Shown here: positions 33,160-43,612 of the stretch, in pieces
How positions within the stretch are numbered: the first letter of the stretch is position 1
Layout: each line of letters starts with the position of its first letter
The notes under the pieces: model-generated
What the model saw: only the letters and a program-made list of their open reading frames with translations
The model's database searches: none
What the model was told of the DNA's origin: nothing
Assembly (NCBI GenBank): GCA_028824575.1
Contig: JAPPDN010001023.1
Location: 1 to 64,000 of the forward strand
Length of the DNA stretch: 64,000 nt
Source of the DNA: Candidatus Poribacteria bacterium
GTDB lineage: Bacteria > Poribacteria > WGA-4E > WGA-3G
Reading direction: 5' to 3'
Made by a program: the position numbers and the translations under genes

Positions 33160-33306
33160 TGTCTTCCTCATGAAAACGTGACCGAGAAAGTTTAGCATTC
33201 ATGCGCGCTACGGAATTAGTACAGGTATTGGTTGAATTGTAATTGTATCCATCTTTGAGAGGAATCATTCGGCCAGTTTGCCTCTCTGAGTAGAATTTCT
33301 TATTGT

Positions 33307-36300
33307 TTAAACGAGCACAGCAAGGGTCAGGGGTTCCTCAGTTCCTCTAACAGGTGCCACAAAGGTGGCAGTGACGAGTTGTCCTGACCGAAACAAAATC
33401 CATCCATCAGGGGTAGCGGCGTGTAGCACCAATGGGGCATCTCTTCTTGCAGAAGCTTTCTTTAAGCACTCAGAAACCGTCCACACGCGAGTGGCAGCAA
33501 AAGCCAAGTCTTCTTCAGTCTCACGGGCAACAACCTTCGCTAATGAAAAACGATCGGGGCCGAGAATATCTCGCCAAACGGAAGAAGGTCTGGCAGCCAC
33601 CGGTTCAATATCGCAACCTAGGGGCCCTGACCCAATAACTGCCAGTGTAAGGTCATCGGCGTGCGCCACGGATACCTCAAAATCACCAGAAACAAAGGGC
33701 TTTCCGTCGGGGCGCCTCCAAACAGACACCTTTTTGCCAAGGGCCCGCTGAATGGCCTGATTACTTTGTTGCTGTCGCTCTATTTTTGGTGAACGTTCGA
33801 CGACAACAGCGGCTAAAGAGGTAGACACAAGTTCTCGCACACGGCGTTCAATATAAGGTCCCAAGAGCGATTCGACCCAGACATCTACCGGGGGAAAATC
33901 AACGACTTTGAGCCTAAGCCCGTCCCATTGCTCCAGTAATTGCCCATCCACTCCTGTGACTTTTACGTCATAGGTGAAAATATCACCTTCATGGGATCGT
34001 TCATAGGCATGTAAAAACGCGTTTCCTAGTATCTGATCGGTAGAAGAATAAAGGCGTTCGATACCAATTGGTAACAATGTAGCATGAGGGACACAGACCT
34101 GAATCGCATGAATGGTAGCATCCCGTACCCCTGGATCGCTCATGACTAATGTCTGGGGCAAGTACTTACTGAACCATGAGACCGTATCAGATAGAGCCAC
34201 CTCGGCAAGGCACTCCCTAGCCATCAGTCGTCGGTAGCCACAGAGCCTCTGAAACCGTTCTCCTTGAAAGAGAATGCCCCCGTACAGGGAGTGTTTTGGG
34301 TCAATCGGCACAGATGGGAGATCCTCTACTGAAGTAACTCGATTTTTGTCTTTCGATTCTTCCGGAAGTCTTTTTGTTGATTCGCTTTTTTCATGAGTAC
34401 TTTTGAGCCTGCACGTCGCCCGGAAGTAATCTACTTGGAAATCGGTTTCTTCGCTCCGCAGGACCACTTCAATGAGAGAATCCTCTTTGACAAGCGCAGC
34501 TAGGCGAATCGTTATCGGGTTGTTGGCCGACACGACCACTGGGCGAGCAAATTGGACGTTTTCAAAGATGGGCAAATTTTTTGTTCCCATCAGAGCCATT
34601 ACCGCCTGTGCCATTGCTTCAAGCCCCATAACTGCAGGAAAAAGCCTTTCTCCCTGAAACACATGATCTAAAAGATATGGGTCTGTGCCACAAGACAATT
34701 CGGCATCAAGAACAATCTCCACACCCGGATAGAAGACACGGGGATATTCAAGGAAACGGAGAAATGGCAGCTCGGTTTTTTCCATCTTCAGTGTCGGGGG
34801 TTCTCCAAAACGACCCGTCACCACTACAGCAACAGGACGGGATGAAGCATCACTTTGTCCATACTGGTTCATAAGATGGTGAAGCAGCCGGATGCCCTCA
34901 TCCGGTGTAATAGGCGTAATTCCTTGTTGGACTAGGGCATCAATACTTCCTAATCGCTCGCCCATTCCTATACCAGACCAGACAGACCACTTCACGGCAA
35001 GACATAGGCAATTTGGGTGGTGTGCTTGGAACTCTTCGGTCAAGGAGGTCAACCATTCGTTGGCAAGTGCGTAGTCCGCCTCGCCCTGCATGCCAGTAAG
35101 TGCAATGATAGAACTAAAGGTGAGCAAAAGTCGCAACCGTGAAGAATTGACTGCTGCAAGCACGTTACGAAGTCCTTTTATTTTTGGTGCTAACGTTCGT
35201 TGAAATGCCGCTTCATCAAGGGAGAGAAGACGTTGTGGCACATTCACCCCGGCACCGTGCAAGATTCCGGTGATTGGACCAAGTTCTGCTTCTGCCTTCT
35301 GGATGGCGGACTGGACGGACTCTGCTTCAGTAACGTCCGCCTGGAGATAGCAGAAGTTGATCTTCGCCGCTTCCATCCGGGAAAGATTCGCAGCGAGGAC
35401 GGCATCAGTTTCGGGATCGGATCTTCCCATGATAGCGAGGCTGACCCCTGTTTCTTTTGATAAAGAGAACGCACATTCGGACGTGATGCCTTTTCCACCT
35501 CCGGTGACGAGAAGAACATCCTCCGTATCCAAAAAATTGGTGGTTGATGAGCCGTGCGCTACATCCAGCAACCGCAATACAGGTTCCCGTCTTGTCCCAT
35601 TTGTGTCATAATGCGCCTCTGTGTACCCTGACGCAGCCCTCACTTCTGCGATCACCCATTCTATTGCCCGGGGATGGTCCTGTGGGATATCGATGACACA
35701 TGTTGAAAATCTTGCTTTCTGCATGGTAGGATCAGTTAACACTTCCAAATGAAGTGTCCGAGCGAACGCAGCAGCACCCCCGCCATGCTGAAGCAGTACA
35801 AAACGCGTGAATTCGGCTTCTCTAAGAATCGCGCGGGATCCTTCCAATAAGTAGTTAATATGGTCTTCTGAAGGGTTCGAGGGAAGACAGACGATAATTC
35901 CACCACCCCATTCCAATCGAGCAAACACCTCTTGTAGAGTTTGTGCGAAAGGATAGTCGGTCGGGGCAATGACTTTCCAAGTTGAGACATCTTGAGGTTG
36001 TTTTGAGTTCGGGAGGGCACGCTCCACGTACTCAACCGTGAAGGGGCGCACCCAAGTGTCAACCCCCGCGGGCAATTGCTCTATCACAGGTGTCCCTGGT
36101 GTAGCACCTGTATGCTTTTGTTCCTCTAACGCTTGGGCAACGGAGGCAACAGTGGCATCTGCATACTCCGTAGGGGCAACAGGTGGTGGCAAATCCAGAT
36201 GTCTGTGAGCCTCGGTAACTAATTGACTCACAGAAATAGAATTTAGATGAAGGTCGCTCAACAAGCGGTTGTTATCCTTTACAGCAGATAGTGGGAGCTC

Positions 36301-39249
36301 TGCACGTTGGGCTACAAGTTGGCGGATGAGCTCAGTTGTGGAAGGGTGATGGGTAGTTGGTGAGAGGTGAGTGTCTCCCTCTGGCATAGTTTTAGGTCGC
36401 GGTAGGGAAGCGATCGCCTCGGTTTCTTGACTTTGATTCTGGACAGGCAGAGCTCCTCCCATCGGTGCCACCGTTTCGGGCAGCGGGGCAAGTTCGCAGG
36501 GATTAACAAAGAAACGCGGCTGCCAATTGAGAGGGAATGGGCAGGTAAAACGATCGGCGAACAGTACTTTGTGGTTTACTTTAACCCCCAGGACAAACGC
36601 CGCTCCTACCACACCCAATAATCCTGTTAGCGACCTACCACAAGTATCTAGGGAAACAACGGGGGTTTCGACTTGATCGCGGATGAGTCCACTCAGGACG
36701 TGACCCGGACCGACCTCAATGAATAGATCCACGTCCCCTACCCTGGTGAGTGCCGATGTAAATCGTACTGGCTCTGTCACCTGATGACAGAGAAGTTCGG
36801 CTATATCCGTATCTGGCATAAGAGGTGCCCCGGTCACCGTGGATAAGACCGTGCGCTGCAAAGGGCGGAAATCCTCACTGGCAAGGTGTTCGGATAATAG
36901 TGGGGCGGCTGCCTCAACTAGCGGAGAATGGAAAGCATGTGATACTGGCAAATTGACAACCTTTAATCCCTTTTCCCGGGCGCGTTTGATAATCTGCGCC
37001 ACAGCGGTGGCTTCTCCAGAGATAACCGTTTGACGAAAAGAGTTCAAACCCGCAATGGCAACGCAGTCTCTCGGATTTTTCTCTACTTTCTTTTTCTGCC
37101 CGGACTTCTTATAAAAATCTAACAACAGTTCCTTCACGTCTGTTTCTCCAGCTTCAATACTAGCCATCGCACCGTTTTTCTTGCTCAACTCTTCCATCAC
37201 CTGACCTCGAAGTGTAGCAACACGCTGCAGAGCCTCTGCATCGATCACAGAAGCCCAGTGAAGAGCGGTTAATTCACCTAAGCTGTGTCCGATTGCCACA
37301 GACGCTGTGATATCAAGTGCCTCCAGGATCCGTAAACCTGAGAGAGATGCGGTAACGATCGCTGGCTGTGCGACCTTCGTTGTCTCGGCATCACCTTCCG
37401 CCAGGAGCGTTACTTGGTCGTACAACTCTCGGACAAAGTTGAACCGATGCCCCCAGATGCCGGGGTCTAGTCGAACTGGTGCCCCTTGTCCAGGAAAAAG
37501 AAAGGCGAGTCTTGGCACCATTTTGCCCATCCCCAGGAACACGCCTGAGTCGCTATCTATACGTGTTTGTGCTTCCTCGGTGAGCCAGGTCCGTAACATA
37601 TCCAAACGACTTACCAGCATCTCAGGGCTTTTTGCAATAATAGCTGCTCGGATGACCCCCTCATCGAGTCTTCTCTCCAACTCAGAACCCAGGTCTGTCA
37701 TCTCAGAAAAGGAAAGTTTTTGAGCAAAAGTCAACAGGTGTTCTATCTGCTGCCGCAAATTATAGATGTCCGGCGCACTGAACAGGAATAACTCGGTATC
37801 CTGTGCTGTGGAGAGAAGCATGCGCTCCCGCGCGTTGAGTTTTTTGCGTCGTAAGACGGAGCCCCCTTCCAGCACAAGATGCGTATTAATTCCCCCAAAG
37901 CCCATCGCACTGACCCCCGCACGTAATAGTTGATCTTCTTGCCAGAGTTTCCCTTTGGGAAGCACTCTGAGGACAGATGATTTTTCGGTCAGCATTGGGT
38001 GGGGATTTGAACAGCCTGTCGTCGGGGGTAAGAGCTGAGTGTACAATGCCATTGTTGCCTTAATCAACCCCGCGACCCCTGCAGCAGCCTTCGTGTGGCC
38101 AATATTCGCCTTAATAGAGGAAATAAAGGCGGGGCTTGCAGTAGAGGAGACTTCTCGACGAGCTCGTGACAGTGTTTGGAGTTCCGTAGTATCACCGACG
38201 CTAGTGCCGGTACCGTGCCCTTCAAAGTAAGGCACCGTTTCAACCCCAAACCCTGCGCGGCGATAGGCCCTACGTATTGCCAGAAGCTGTCCTTCAACTT
38301 TTGGGCGGGTGATACCACCGCTCCCATCGGAGGAGATGCCCCAGCCGCGAATGACTGCGTAAATACGGCAATCCTGTGCTACAGCATCTTGATGCCGCAT
38401 TAACACCACAAATCCGCAACCTTCTCCAGGCCAAAAGCCATCGGAACGGGTATCGTAGACTCGCATCTCTCTGGAGGTCAGTGCCCCAGTTTTGGCGAAC
38501 CCGACTAGCTCGAAGGGATCCAGACTCAGATCAACTCCACCCGCCAGTGCCACATCCAAATCACCTGCCACAAGGGCGGAACACGCATTAGCGACTGCTA
38601 GCAGAGAGCTAGAACACGCCCCGTCTACCGTGTAGCCGCCCCCTTTGAGGTCAAAGTAGTTACAAATGCGCCCTGCGATAGTATTGGACAGACTGCCAGC
38701 GAGCGTTTCCGAGCCAACAGATGGGAAAGGTGCTTTGTACTGAGTTTCCAATTCCTCAAGGAACGCCCGCCGTTGCATAGGATCTTTGCCCTCCTCAATC
38801 AACAGAGACTCCACTACCCGGCGGACATAAGGCCAGCGCAGCCGTAACGCATCTGCCCGTGAAAATTCACCTGTGAGTGTGTTCCCCAAAAGCACGCCAG
38901 TCGCTTCACGAGGGAGGGATTTGCCTTCTGGAAAACCAGCATCTGCTAGTGCTTTCGTGGCAACATCCAATGCAAGCCAATGTGCCATGTCCGCTTCCCG
39001 AAAAGTACTTCCGGAGACGCGGAAGCGTACTCGATCGAATTCATAACCCTCAATGAGTGAGGCTTGGGCAATATAGGTAGAGTCAGGGGCATCTCTGTCT
39101 GTTGAGAGGTAATCTTCTAAACGCAAACGCGATTGAGGCATGCGCCTGAACGCCCGGCGTAGAGCGAGAACATTCTCCCACAGTTCGAGAGGGTTTCGGG
39201 CATCTGGATACTCACAAGCCATTCCAACGATAGCAATTTCAGGCATCAT
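33307..39249 (-). CDS. pksE: Enediyne polyketide synthase (iterative type I PKS)
   Basis: A 1980-residue iterative PKS with the full enediyne domain order. Ketosynthase 1-460: Cys212 in DGACSSSLL, His345 in EGHGTGTS, His385 in NIGHTKAAAG. Acyltransferase about 580-880: GQGAP, Ser656 in GHSLGE, HAFHS. ACP about 970-1040: Ser1004 in DLHLNSISV, the form seen in enediyne PKSs. Ketoreductase about 1245-1470: VTGGGKGI, Tyr1393. Dehydratase about 1515-1780: His1529 in DPYLLDHVFQG, SDPGVRDATIHA. Integrated phosphopantetheinyl transferase at the end: CDIEPV, WTVSECLKKA. It makes the C15-type polyene from which the enediyne core derives. ATG 39249 overlaps the unbU stop (ATGATGA), giving coupled translation. 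Confidence 0.97.
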   Translation of the reverse strand: MMPEIAIVGMACEYPDARNPLELWENVLALRRAFRRMPQSRLRLEDYLSTDRDAPDSTYIAQASLIEGYEFDRVRFRVSGSTFREADMAHWLALDVATKALADAGFPEGKSLPREATGVLLGNTLTGEFSRADALRLRWPYVRRVVESLLIEEGKDPMQRRAFLEELETQYKAPFPSVGSETLAGSLSNTIAGRICNYFDLKGGGYTVDGACSSSLLAVANACSALVAGDLDVALAGGVDLSLDPFELVGFAKTGALTSREMRVYDTRSDGFWPGEGCGFVVLMRHQDAVAQDCRIYAVIRGWGISSDGSGGITRPKVEGQLLAIRRAYRRAGFGVETVPYFEGHGTGTSVGDTTELQTLSRARREVSSTASPAFISSIKANIGHTKAAAGVAGLIKATMALYTQLLPPTTGCSNPHPMLTEKSSVLRVLPKGKLWQEDQLLRAGVSAMGFGGINTHLVLEGGSVLRRKKLNARERMLLSTAQDTELFLFSAPDIYNLRQQIEHLLTFAQKLSFSEMTDLGSELERRLDEGVIRAAIIAKSPEMLVSRLDMLRTWLTEEAQTRIDSDSGVFLGMGKMVPRLAFLFPGQGAPVRLDPGIWGHRFNFVRELYDQVTLLAEGDAETTKVAQPAIVTASLSGLRILEALDITASVAIGHSLGELTALHWASVIDAEALQRVATLRGQVMEELSKKNGAMASIEAGETDVKELLLDFYKKSGQKKKVEKNPRDCVAIAGLNSFRQTVISGEATAVAQIIKRAREKGLKVVNLPVSHAFHSPLVEAAAPLLSEHLASEDFRPLQRTVLSTVTGAPLMPDTDIAELLCHQVTEPVRFTSALTRVGDVDLFIEVGPGHVLSGLIRDQVETPVVSLDTCGRSLTGLLGVVGAAFVLGVKVNHKVLFADRFTCPFPLNWQPRFFVNPCELAPLPETVAPMGGALPVQNQSQETEAIASLPRPKTMPEGDTHLSPTTHHPSTTELIRQLVAQRAELPLSAVKDNNRLLSDLHLNSISVSQLVTEAHRHLDLPPPVAPTEYADATVASVAQALEEQKHTGATPGTPVIEQLPAGVDTWVRPFTVEYVERALPNSKQPQDVSTWKVIAPTDYPFAQTLQEVFARLEWGGGIIVCLPSNPSEDHINYLLEGSRAILREAEFTRFVLLQHGGGAAAFARTLHLEVLTDPTMQKARFSTCVIDIPQDHPRAIEWVIAEVRAASGYTEAHYDTNGTRREPVLRLLDVAHGSSTTNFLDTEDVLLVTGGGKGITSECAFSLSKETGVSLAIMGRSDPETDAVLAANLSRMEAAKINFCYLQADVTEAESVQSAIQKAEAELGPITGILHGAGVNVPQRLLSLDEAAFQRTLAPKIKGLRNVLAAVNSSRLRLLLTFSSIIALTGMQGEADYALANEWLTSLTEEFQAHHPNCLCLAVKWSVWSGIGMGERLGSIDALVQQGITPITPDEGIRLLHHLMNQYGQSDASSRPVAVVVTGRFGEPPTLKMEKTELPFLRFLEYPRVFYPGVEIVLDAELSCGTDPYLLDHVFQGERLFPAVMGLEAMAQAVMALMGTKNLPIFENVQFARPVVVSANNPITIRLAALVKEDSLIEVVLRSEETDFQVDYFRATCRLKSTHEKSESTKRLPEESKDKNRVTSVEDLPSVPIDPKHSLYGGILFQGERFQRLCGYRRLMARECLAEVALSDTVSWFSKYLPQTLVMSDPGVRDATIHAIQVCVPHATLLPIGIERLYSSTDQILGNAFLHAYERSHEGDIFTYDVKVTGVDGQLLEQWDGLRLKVVDFPPVDVWVESLLGPYIERRVRELVSTSLAAVVVERSPKIERQQQSNQAIQRALGKKVSVWRRPDGKPFVSGDFEVSVAHADDLTLAVIGSGPLGCDIEPVAARPSSVWRDILGPDRFSLAKVVARETEEDLAFAATRVWTVSECLKKASARRDAPLVLHAATPDGWILFRSGQLVTATFVAPVRGTEEPLTLAVLV

Positions 39250-40190
39250 GATTCAGACCCCCTAATGGCAGTTGGCCCCTGTACTGCAGTCCCACTGCTC
39301 ACCGCTCGGCTTAGGACCACGGATCGGACGTAAATGCCCAAACCTCGTAGCGCACAGACGACTGTCAGGGCGAAGAATAACCCAAATACCACATGCACCA
39401 TCATCAGTAACGCGTAAGCGGCAGCAACACCTCCCCCGAATATCACCTGTTTTAGCGGGTCACTTGGGGTCGTGGATGGATCTGTCACCATATAGAAGGT
39501 GTAGAGCACAAATGCTAGACCGGTCATGGGCAGCCAAGCCGCGACGGTGGGCGTGCCGAATATGACGCTTCTGAGAAGTGCCTGTATAGCAAAGCCACCT
39601 AACCAGGCAGCAATCAGAGGTATTCGCTTTGTGAACCGGACGTTGAGGAAGGTACCGGAGATCACAATCAATCCGGGTAAAATCCAATCGCCCATGCCGC
39701 TGAGATTTTCCGTGAAATGGTAAGGAGGCGCGATACCAACCCAAGGAAAGAGCAGAAGTGTTAGAGTAATTCCAAAGTTAGAGGGATTGAAGAAATGCCG
39801 ACTTCCGTTCCTAAGGGAAACACGAAAGATGACCTTGGAGGACATCGCAGCAGCGGTAGCAAAGGCGATCGGAAACAATCGATCATTTGCGTAAATCAGC
39901 ATGGCAACAGCAAGTCCCGTGATATGTGCAGACAATAAGAAATCGATGAGTGTAGAAAAACCACCCGCGAAACGTGGTGGGCGTCGGTTTGTTAAAGCAT
40001 CAATAAACTCGATCAGAAGCTCCGTACTGTAGGCGGTAGCCAATGCAATCAACGGCTGTCCCCATGATTGTTCAAAACCAAAAACAGTATGGCCTAAGAT
40101 ATTGAAGGTAGTAATGGCAAGGGCAAAGCGTCGCAATCCTCCTTTACGGTTTGATTGGTACCAAACATCTTTTTTGTTGTTTTGGGTCAT
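39246..40190 (-). CDS. unbU: Enediyne biosynthesis protein UnbU
   Basis: A 314-residue integral membrane protein with about eight hydrophobic segments and RnfD/NqrB-like motifs: FFNPSNFGITLTLL and YMVTDPSTTPSDPL. The latter resembles the flavin-attachment loop of RnfD-type proteins. UnbU is a conserved companion of pksE in enediyne clusters and is thought to act in maturation of the core or in redox at the membrane; the precise reaction is unknown. It overlaps pksE and is separated from unbV by 474 nt. Confidence 0.93.
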   Translation of the reverse strand: MTQNNKKDVWYQSNRKGGLRRFALAITTFNILGHTVFGFEQSWGQPLIALATAYSTELLIEFIDALTNRRPPRFAGGFSTLIDFLLSAHITGLAVAMLIYANDRLFPIAFATAAAMSSKVIFRVSLRNGSRHFFNPSNFGITLTLLLFPWVGIAPPYHFTENLSGMGDWILPGLIVISGTFLNVRFTKRIPLIAAWLGGFAIQALLRSVIFGTPTVAAWLPMTGLAFVLYTFYMVTDPSTTPSDPLKQVIFGGGVAAAYALLMMVHVVFGLFFALTVVCALRGLGIYVRSVVLSRAVSSGTAVQGPTAIRGSES

Positions 40191-40664
40191 TATTCAGTCC
40201 TTTCACCACTTACACCAATTTTGGGGTGAGAGATTCTCTTGCCAAAGCGATTTATTAAAGCAAAAACTTATATTAATTACTAAAGTGTGGGCAATTTTTA
40301 AAAAAATAAGATGCAAAAAAGCAGATATCCTTTCGGAAATATCCCCATATTTTGAAAGGATTGTAAAAACGGACCGCCTTTTCTGCCTAGAACGTATCCT
40401 AACAGATTTTCAGCATTTCTTCAACACACAAACTTTGCGCTTTTCCCAGCGTTTGTCATCGGACTGATAACCGACACAAAGGCGGGCATCTTGACACATC
40501 TCTATCAGGCAAGTACTTTGCAGACGCGACATTGGTCTTTTCCGAAGTTCCTTTCCCGGGGGCATTGCGAAAACAATGCTTAAGTCGCCGATAATGGCTC
40601 TCAAAGACCTGGTCCTTTTATCAGGATAACTATCAAAGGTGTAGGAGGAAAATGAAAGCACAAT
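40191..40664 (-). other. Intergenic gap inside the enediyne cassette
   Basis: A 474-nt AT-rich break between unbV and unbU, whereas neighbouring gene pairs overlap. It may hold a promoter for unbU-pksE-thioesterase. An 83-codon open frame (40410-40661, minus) has no recognisable domain and I do not call it a gene. No repeats or clear promoter seen. Confidence 0.4.
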
Positions 40665-42632
40665 CTACTTGACCTCCGTCCCCAGCAGCACAGTGTACCA
40701 TCCCGGCAGAAGGTGTAATGTGTCCCTACAGACGCGGCCACTTGTATCTCGCCAGTGCATCTCGACTCTCAGCTTGGTATCATCAGAGAGATGACCGAGT
40801 CCAAAGTGCAGAGCAGGACTACGTACACCAGAGTGGCCATTTCCACCGTCCACCTGGCCCACAAGTTGCCGGCCATCTGGGAGGTAAACGGTTACAGCAG
40901 TGCCAATCGCAGGACGCCCGTAAGTGTCTGTCTCTGGATGTCCTGAACGAGCAAAAGTCTTTGACGCATATTCCTTCTGGAGTGGCAACAGGAGATGGAG
41001 TCCCAAAAACGCACCAGGGTTGGGACTATCATTCCGGATGAAAACTGAAGGTTCCCATTGGTTAGCATAAACAAAGTCCAGATCGCCATCGCCATCCACA
41101 TCAGCCGTTGCAATGCCACGAGTCACCATCGACTCATCGAGATCAAGTTCATGGGCTAGGTCATAGTACCTACCATCTTTAGCTCGCGCGAAGAAAGGAT
41201 TGTGCTGTTTTCCGCTGAGGTCATCACCAGGTTGAAGACGGGGCCAACTTTTGGGATAGGACAGCAGTTCGTCGTTTCCCATCGCCAATTCGTGTAACTC
41301 GGGCCAGCGATTAACTTCACCTTTCACAAAGCCTGTCGCCTGAAGTGCCTCGAGTACACCGTCGTTGTCGAAATCGCCTAGCCTAGATTCCCAGCCCCAT
41401 CCGCTTCGGGATAGTCCGAGCGGCTCACTACAGTCTACATAGGGTGCGATACCTTTCTTCATGAGATCGACTTCGCCCGTACTGAGAAAGGCAAAATGGC
41501 TTTCTTCTAGCGCATATTCATCTGCGATGTTACTAACATAAATGTCGAGCCATCCGTCACCGTTAAGGTCACCAAAGTCAACACCCATGCCCTTAAACGA
41601 ATCGCGACCCAGCACCTTTGAGTTGGGAGTCGTGAACTGTTTTTTTCCATCCAAACGCACAAACTTGAGTTCTCCTTGAGTTGAGCAGTTGTGCATCAAA
41701 CGATCGGGTCCAAAATCATGGGCAAAATAGATTTCGGGAAGGAGGTCCCCATCGAGATCCGCAGCCCCAACTGCGAGCGTCCAACCCTGAGAAACTTGTT
41801 TGTCCAAAACGCCCCGTGCTTCCCAAAAATGCACCGTCGGTTGGTTTCCAGCAGTTGCCTCTGTCCATAGAAACAAGCGATTGGTCCCAGCGTTAAATGC
41901 CCGAGACATGGAATGTTGCATTTGCACACTGTCTGTTGCATGGGAGTCCAAGATGCGGTCGCCATCCCGAAAGTAATTGCCAATGATTACGTCCACATGC
42001 CCGTCCCCATCCAAATCAGCTAATGTAGCGGCATTGGTGTTCCAGCGTTCGACTTTCGGTACGAACTCGCGCCTCACAAAGCTTAAAGCATTGAGGCACT
42101 TTAGACTTGATGCGGATTCCTGTTTTCGGAGGAAAATGACAGGGGTTCGTCCCCAATAGTAGACGAGGACATCCATCAGTCCATCCTCGTTCAGATCCCC
42201 TAGTAAGGTGCCCATCGGTGCCGTTGTGGCCGGATCATAAGGAAGTGGTGCGGGATCCAACGCGAAAGGTTTATAACGCACAGGCGTTATTTCAACCTGA
42301 GCGACAATAACCTGGTCTGTCCTCGTATCCACATAACAAACGTCGTTGGGGAGTCCGTCCCTATCCAAGTCACCCAAGGCAACGGAGGCACCAACTGAAG
42401 AGACCCAAGCCTTTATGTGCTCCAGACTTGGATGAACTGCTCTGACCAATTGGTGGGACTTTCCGGGCAACTCCGGTACCCTTTTTTTTGTGAATCGGAA
42501 GCGAGCCGCGAGGTGGGTGCGTTCAACTTCGGACAACTCTGGTAGCCGTGTGAATCCATATAGAACGACAATCAGCACGATTGCGACAATTTGCTTTATA
42601 TAACGCAGAAAGAAACGGGCTAATCCTGTCAT
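40665..42632 (-). CDS. unbV: Enediyne biosynthesis protein UnbV (FG-GAP/ASPIC protein)
   Basis: A 655-residue protein with an N-terminal membrane anchor (about residues 12-27, IKQIVAIVLIVVLYGF) and a large extracytoplasmic beta-propeller. Repeated Ca-binding FG-GAP/VCBS motifs follow the pattern DLDRDGLPNDV, DLNEDGLMDVLV, DLDGDGHVDVIIGN, DLDGDLLPEIYFAHDFGPD, DLNGDGWLDIYVSN, DFDNDGVLEAL and DVDGDGDLDFVYAN. The C-terminal ASPIC/UnbV domain (about 570-655) contains YLPDGRQLVGQVDGGNGHSG and HFGLGH. It is part of the conserved enediyne core set. Its ATG overlaps the unbL stop by 4 nt. Confidence 0.93.
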   Translation of the reverse strand: MTGLARFFLRYIKQIVAIVLIVVLYGFTRLPELSEVERTHLAARFRFTKKRVPELPGKSHQLVRAVHPSLEHIKAWVSSVGASVALGDLDRDGLPNDVCYVDTRTDQVIVAQVEITPVRYKPFALDPAPLPYDPATTAPMGTLLGDLNEDGLMDVLVYYWGRTPVIFLRKQESASSLKCLNALSFVRREFVPKVERWNTNAATLADLDGDGHVDVIIGNYFRDGDRILDSHATDSVQMQHSMSRAFNAGTNRLFLWTEATAGNQPTVHFWEARGVLDKQVSQGWTLAVGAADLDGDLLPEIYFAHDFGPDRLMHNCSTQGELKFVRLDGKKQFTTPNSKVLGRDSFKGMGVDFGDLNGDGWLDIYVSNIADEYALEESHFAFLSTGEVDLMKKGIAPYVDCSEPLGLSRSGWGWESRLGDFDNDGVLEALQATGFVKGEVNRWPELHELAMGNDELLSYPKSWPRLQPGDDLSGKQHNPFFARAKDGRYYDLAHELDLDESMVTRGIATADVDGDGDLDFVYANQWEPSVFIRNDSPNPGAFLGLHLLLPLQKEYASKTFARSGHPETDTYGRPAIGTAVTVYLPDGRQLVGQVDGGNGHSGVRSPALHFGLGHLSDDTKLRVEMHWRDTSGRVCRDTLHLLPGWYTVLLGTEVK

Positions 42633-43612
42633 CTTTTATTCTCCTTCGTAAAATGATCACGAATTCGCCGCCGCCAGACCTCATAAGCGGGTAAATTGCT
42701 ATCGGATGGAAGATCCTTCAGAGCAACATCCGTGATGTAAGCAGCGGCTTTTGCCGACGTACCACACAGAATTTCACAGGCGAGTTCTGTATGCGGCGCG
42801 GGGTTCCTGGCTCGTTGACGCGCTTTTGCCGCAAAAGCTGCTCCTTGTGCCATATGAGATTGATGCACATCTGCTTGAGTCCGCAAAGTTTCTATAGCCG
42901 CACCATCCACACCGCCCGCATAAGCACAGGCAAGCCCTACGCCTGCCCAAAGGTCCTCATGCCGTGGTGGGGCGAAGGCCTTGATAGTTTTAGGAATCCT
43001 CTCAACATCGGCACCGTCCACAAACCAAAGGCTTCGCCCCAATCCCTGATCAAAAACCCGCATAGCGTAGTCAGAAAGTCGCTTAGGAGTCACATGCCCT
43101 TCAACGAAACGGGGCCAATGGAAGTATCCGGAGTGAAACCCATAACCATCCTGAGCAAGCCAGCGCAGTAGCGGGTCCAAGCGCGCCAGAGCCCGCGTAA
43201 CGTCAAGGCGAAGCCAAGGAAGCCTTGCAAGCACCCAACCAACGCCCACATGCATCATGTACACATGAGCCTCCCCTGGACCGGAAAGAAAGTCGTACAG
43301 ACGTTTTCTGCGAAACGGGGAGAGATAATCAAGGAGGCAGAGGCCCATCGCTGCTCCCTCGAATGCGAACCCGCGATGCTCAATATCAACAGCGAAAAGT
43401 CTTCTCTCAAGTATCTCTGGTTCGTCATCGAGAAGTGCCGCATGATATCCTACTAGGAAAGTGTGACCAATTTCCTCCAATCGCTGTTGTGCCCCAACGG
43501 GGCCCTTCCGAAAGCCACGCCGGGAAAAGGTCACTTCCTGTGGAGAGATGCCTAAGAGATGTTTCCGAATGTCCCCGAGAAAAGAAATTCCTGCTACAAG
43601 TGTTTTTCCCAC
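42629..43612 (-). CDS. unbL: Enediyne biosynthesis protein UnbL (DUF1702)
   Basis: A 327-residue soluble protein of the DUF1702 family: VTFSRRGFRKGPVGAQQRLE, GFAFEGAAMGLCLLDYL, HVYMMHVGVGWVLARL, GYGFHSGYFHWPRFVEG and LGRSLWFVDGADVERI are typical UnbL segments. I place the start at GTG 43612, because AAGGAGG lies 7 nt upstream. An in-frame ATG at 43636 would add eight residues that belong to the transposase remnant. UnbL is always near pksE in enediyne clusters, with unknown biochemistry. First gene of the cassette; it overlaps unbV. Confidence 0.93.
   Translation of the reverse strand: MGKTLVAGISFLGDIRKHLLGISPQEVTFSRRGFRKGPVGAQQRLEEIGHTFLVGYHAALLDDEPEILERRLFAVDIEHRGFAFEGAAMGLCLLDYLSPFRRKRLYDFLSGPGEAHVYMMHVGVGWVLARLPWLRLDVTRALARLDPLLRWLAQDGYGFHSGYFHWPRFVEGHVTPKRLSDYAMRVFDQGLGRSLWFVDGADVERIPKTIKAFAPPRHEDLWAGVGLACAYAGGVDGAAIETLRTQADVHQSHMAQGAAFAAKARQRARNPAPHTELACEILCGTSAKAAAYITDVALKDLPSDSNLPAYEVWRRRIRDHFTKENKR

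Noticed and set aside
40410..40661. 83-codon minus-strand open frame between unbV and unbU
   Set aside because: No similarity to any enediyne-associated protein I know and no convincing ribosome site.
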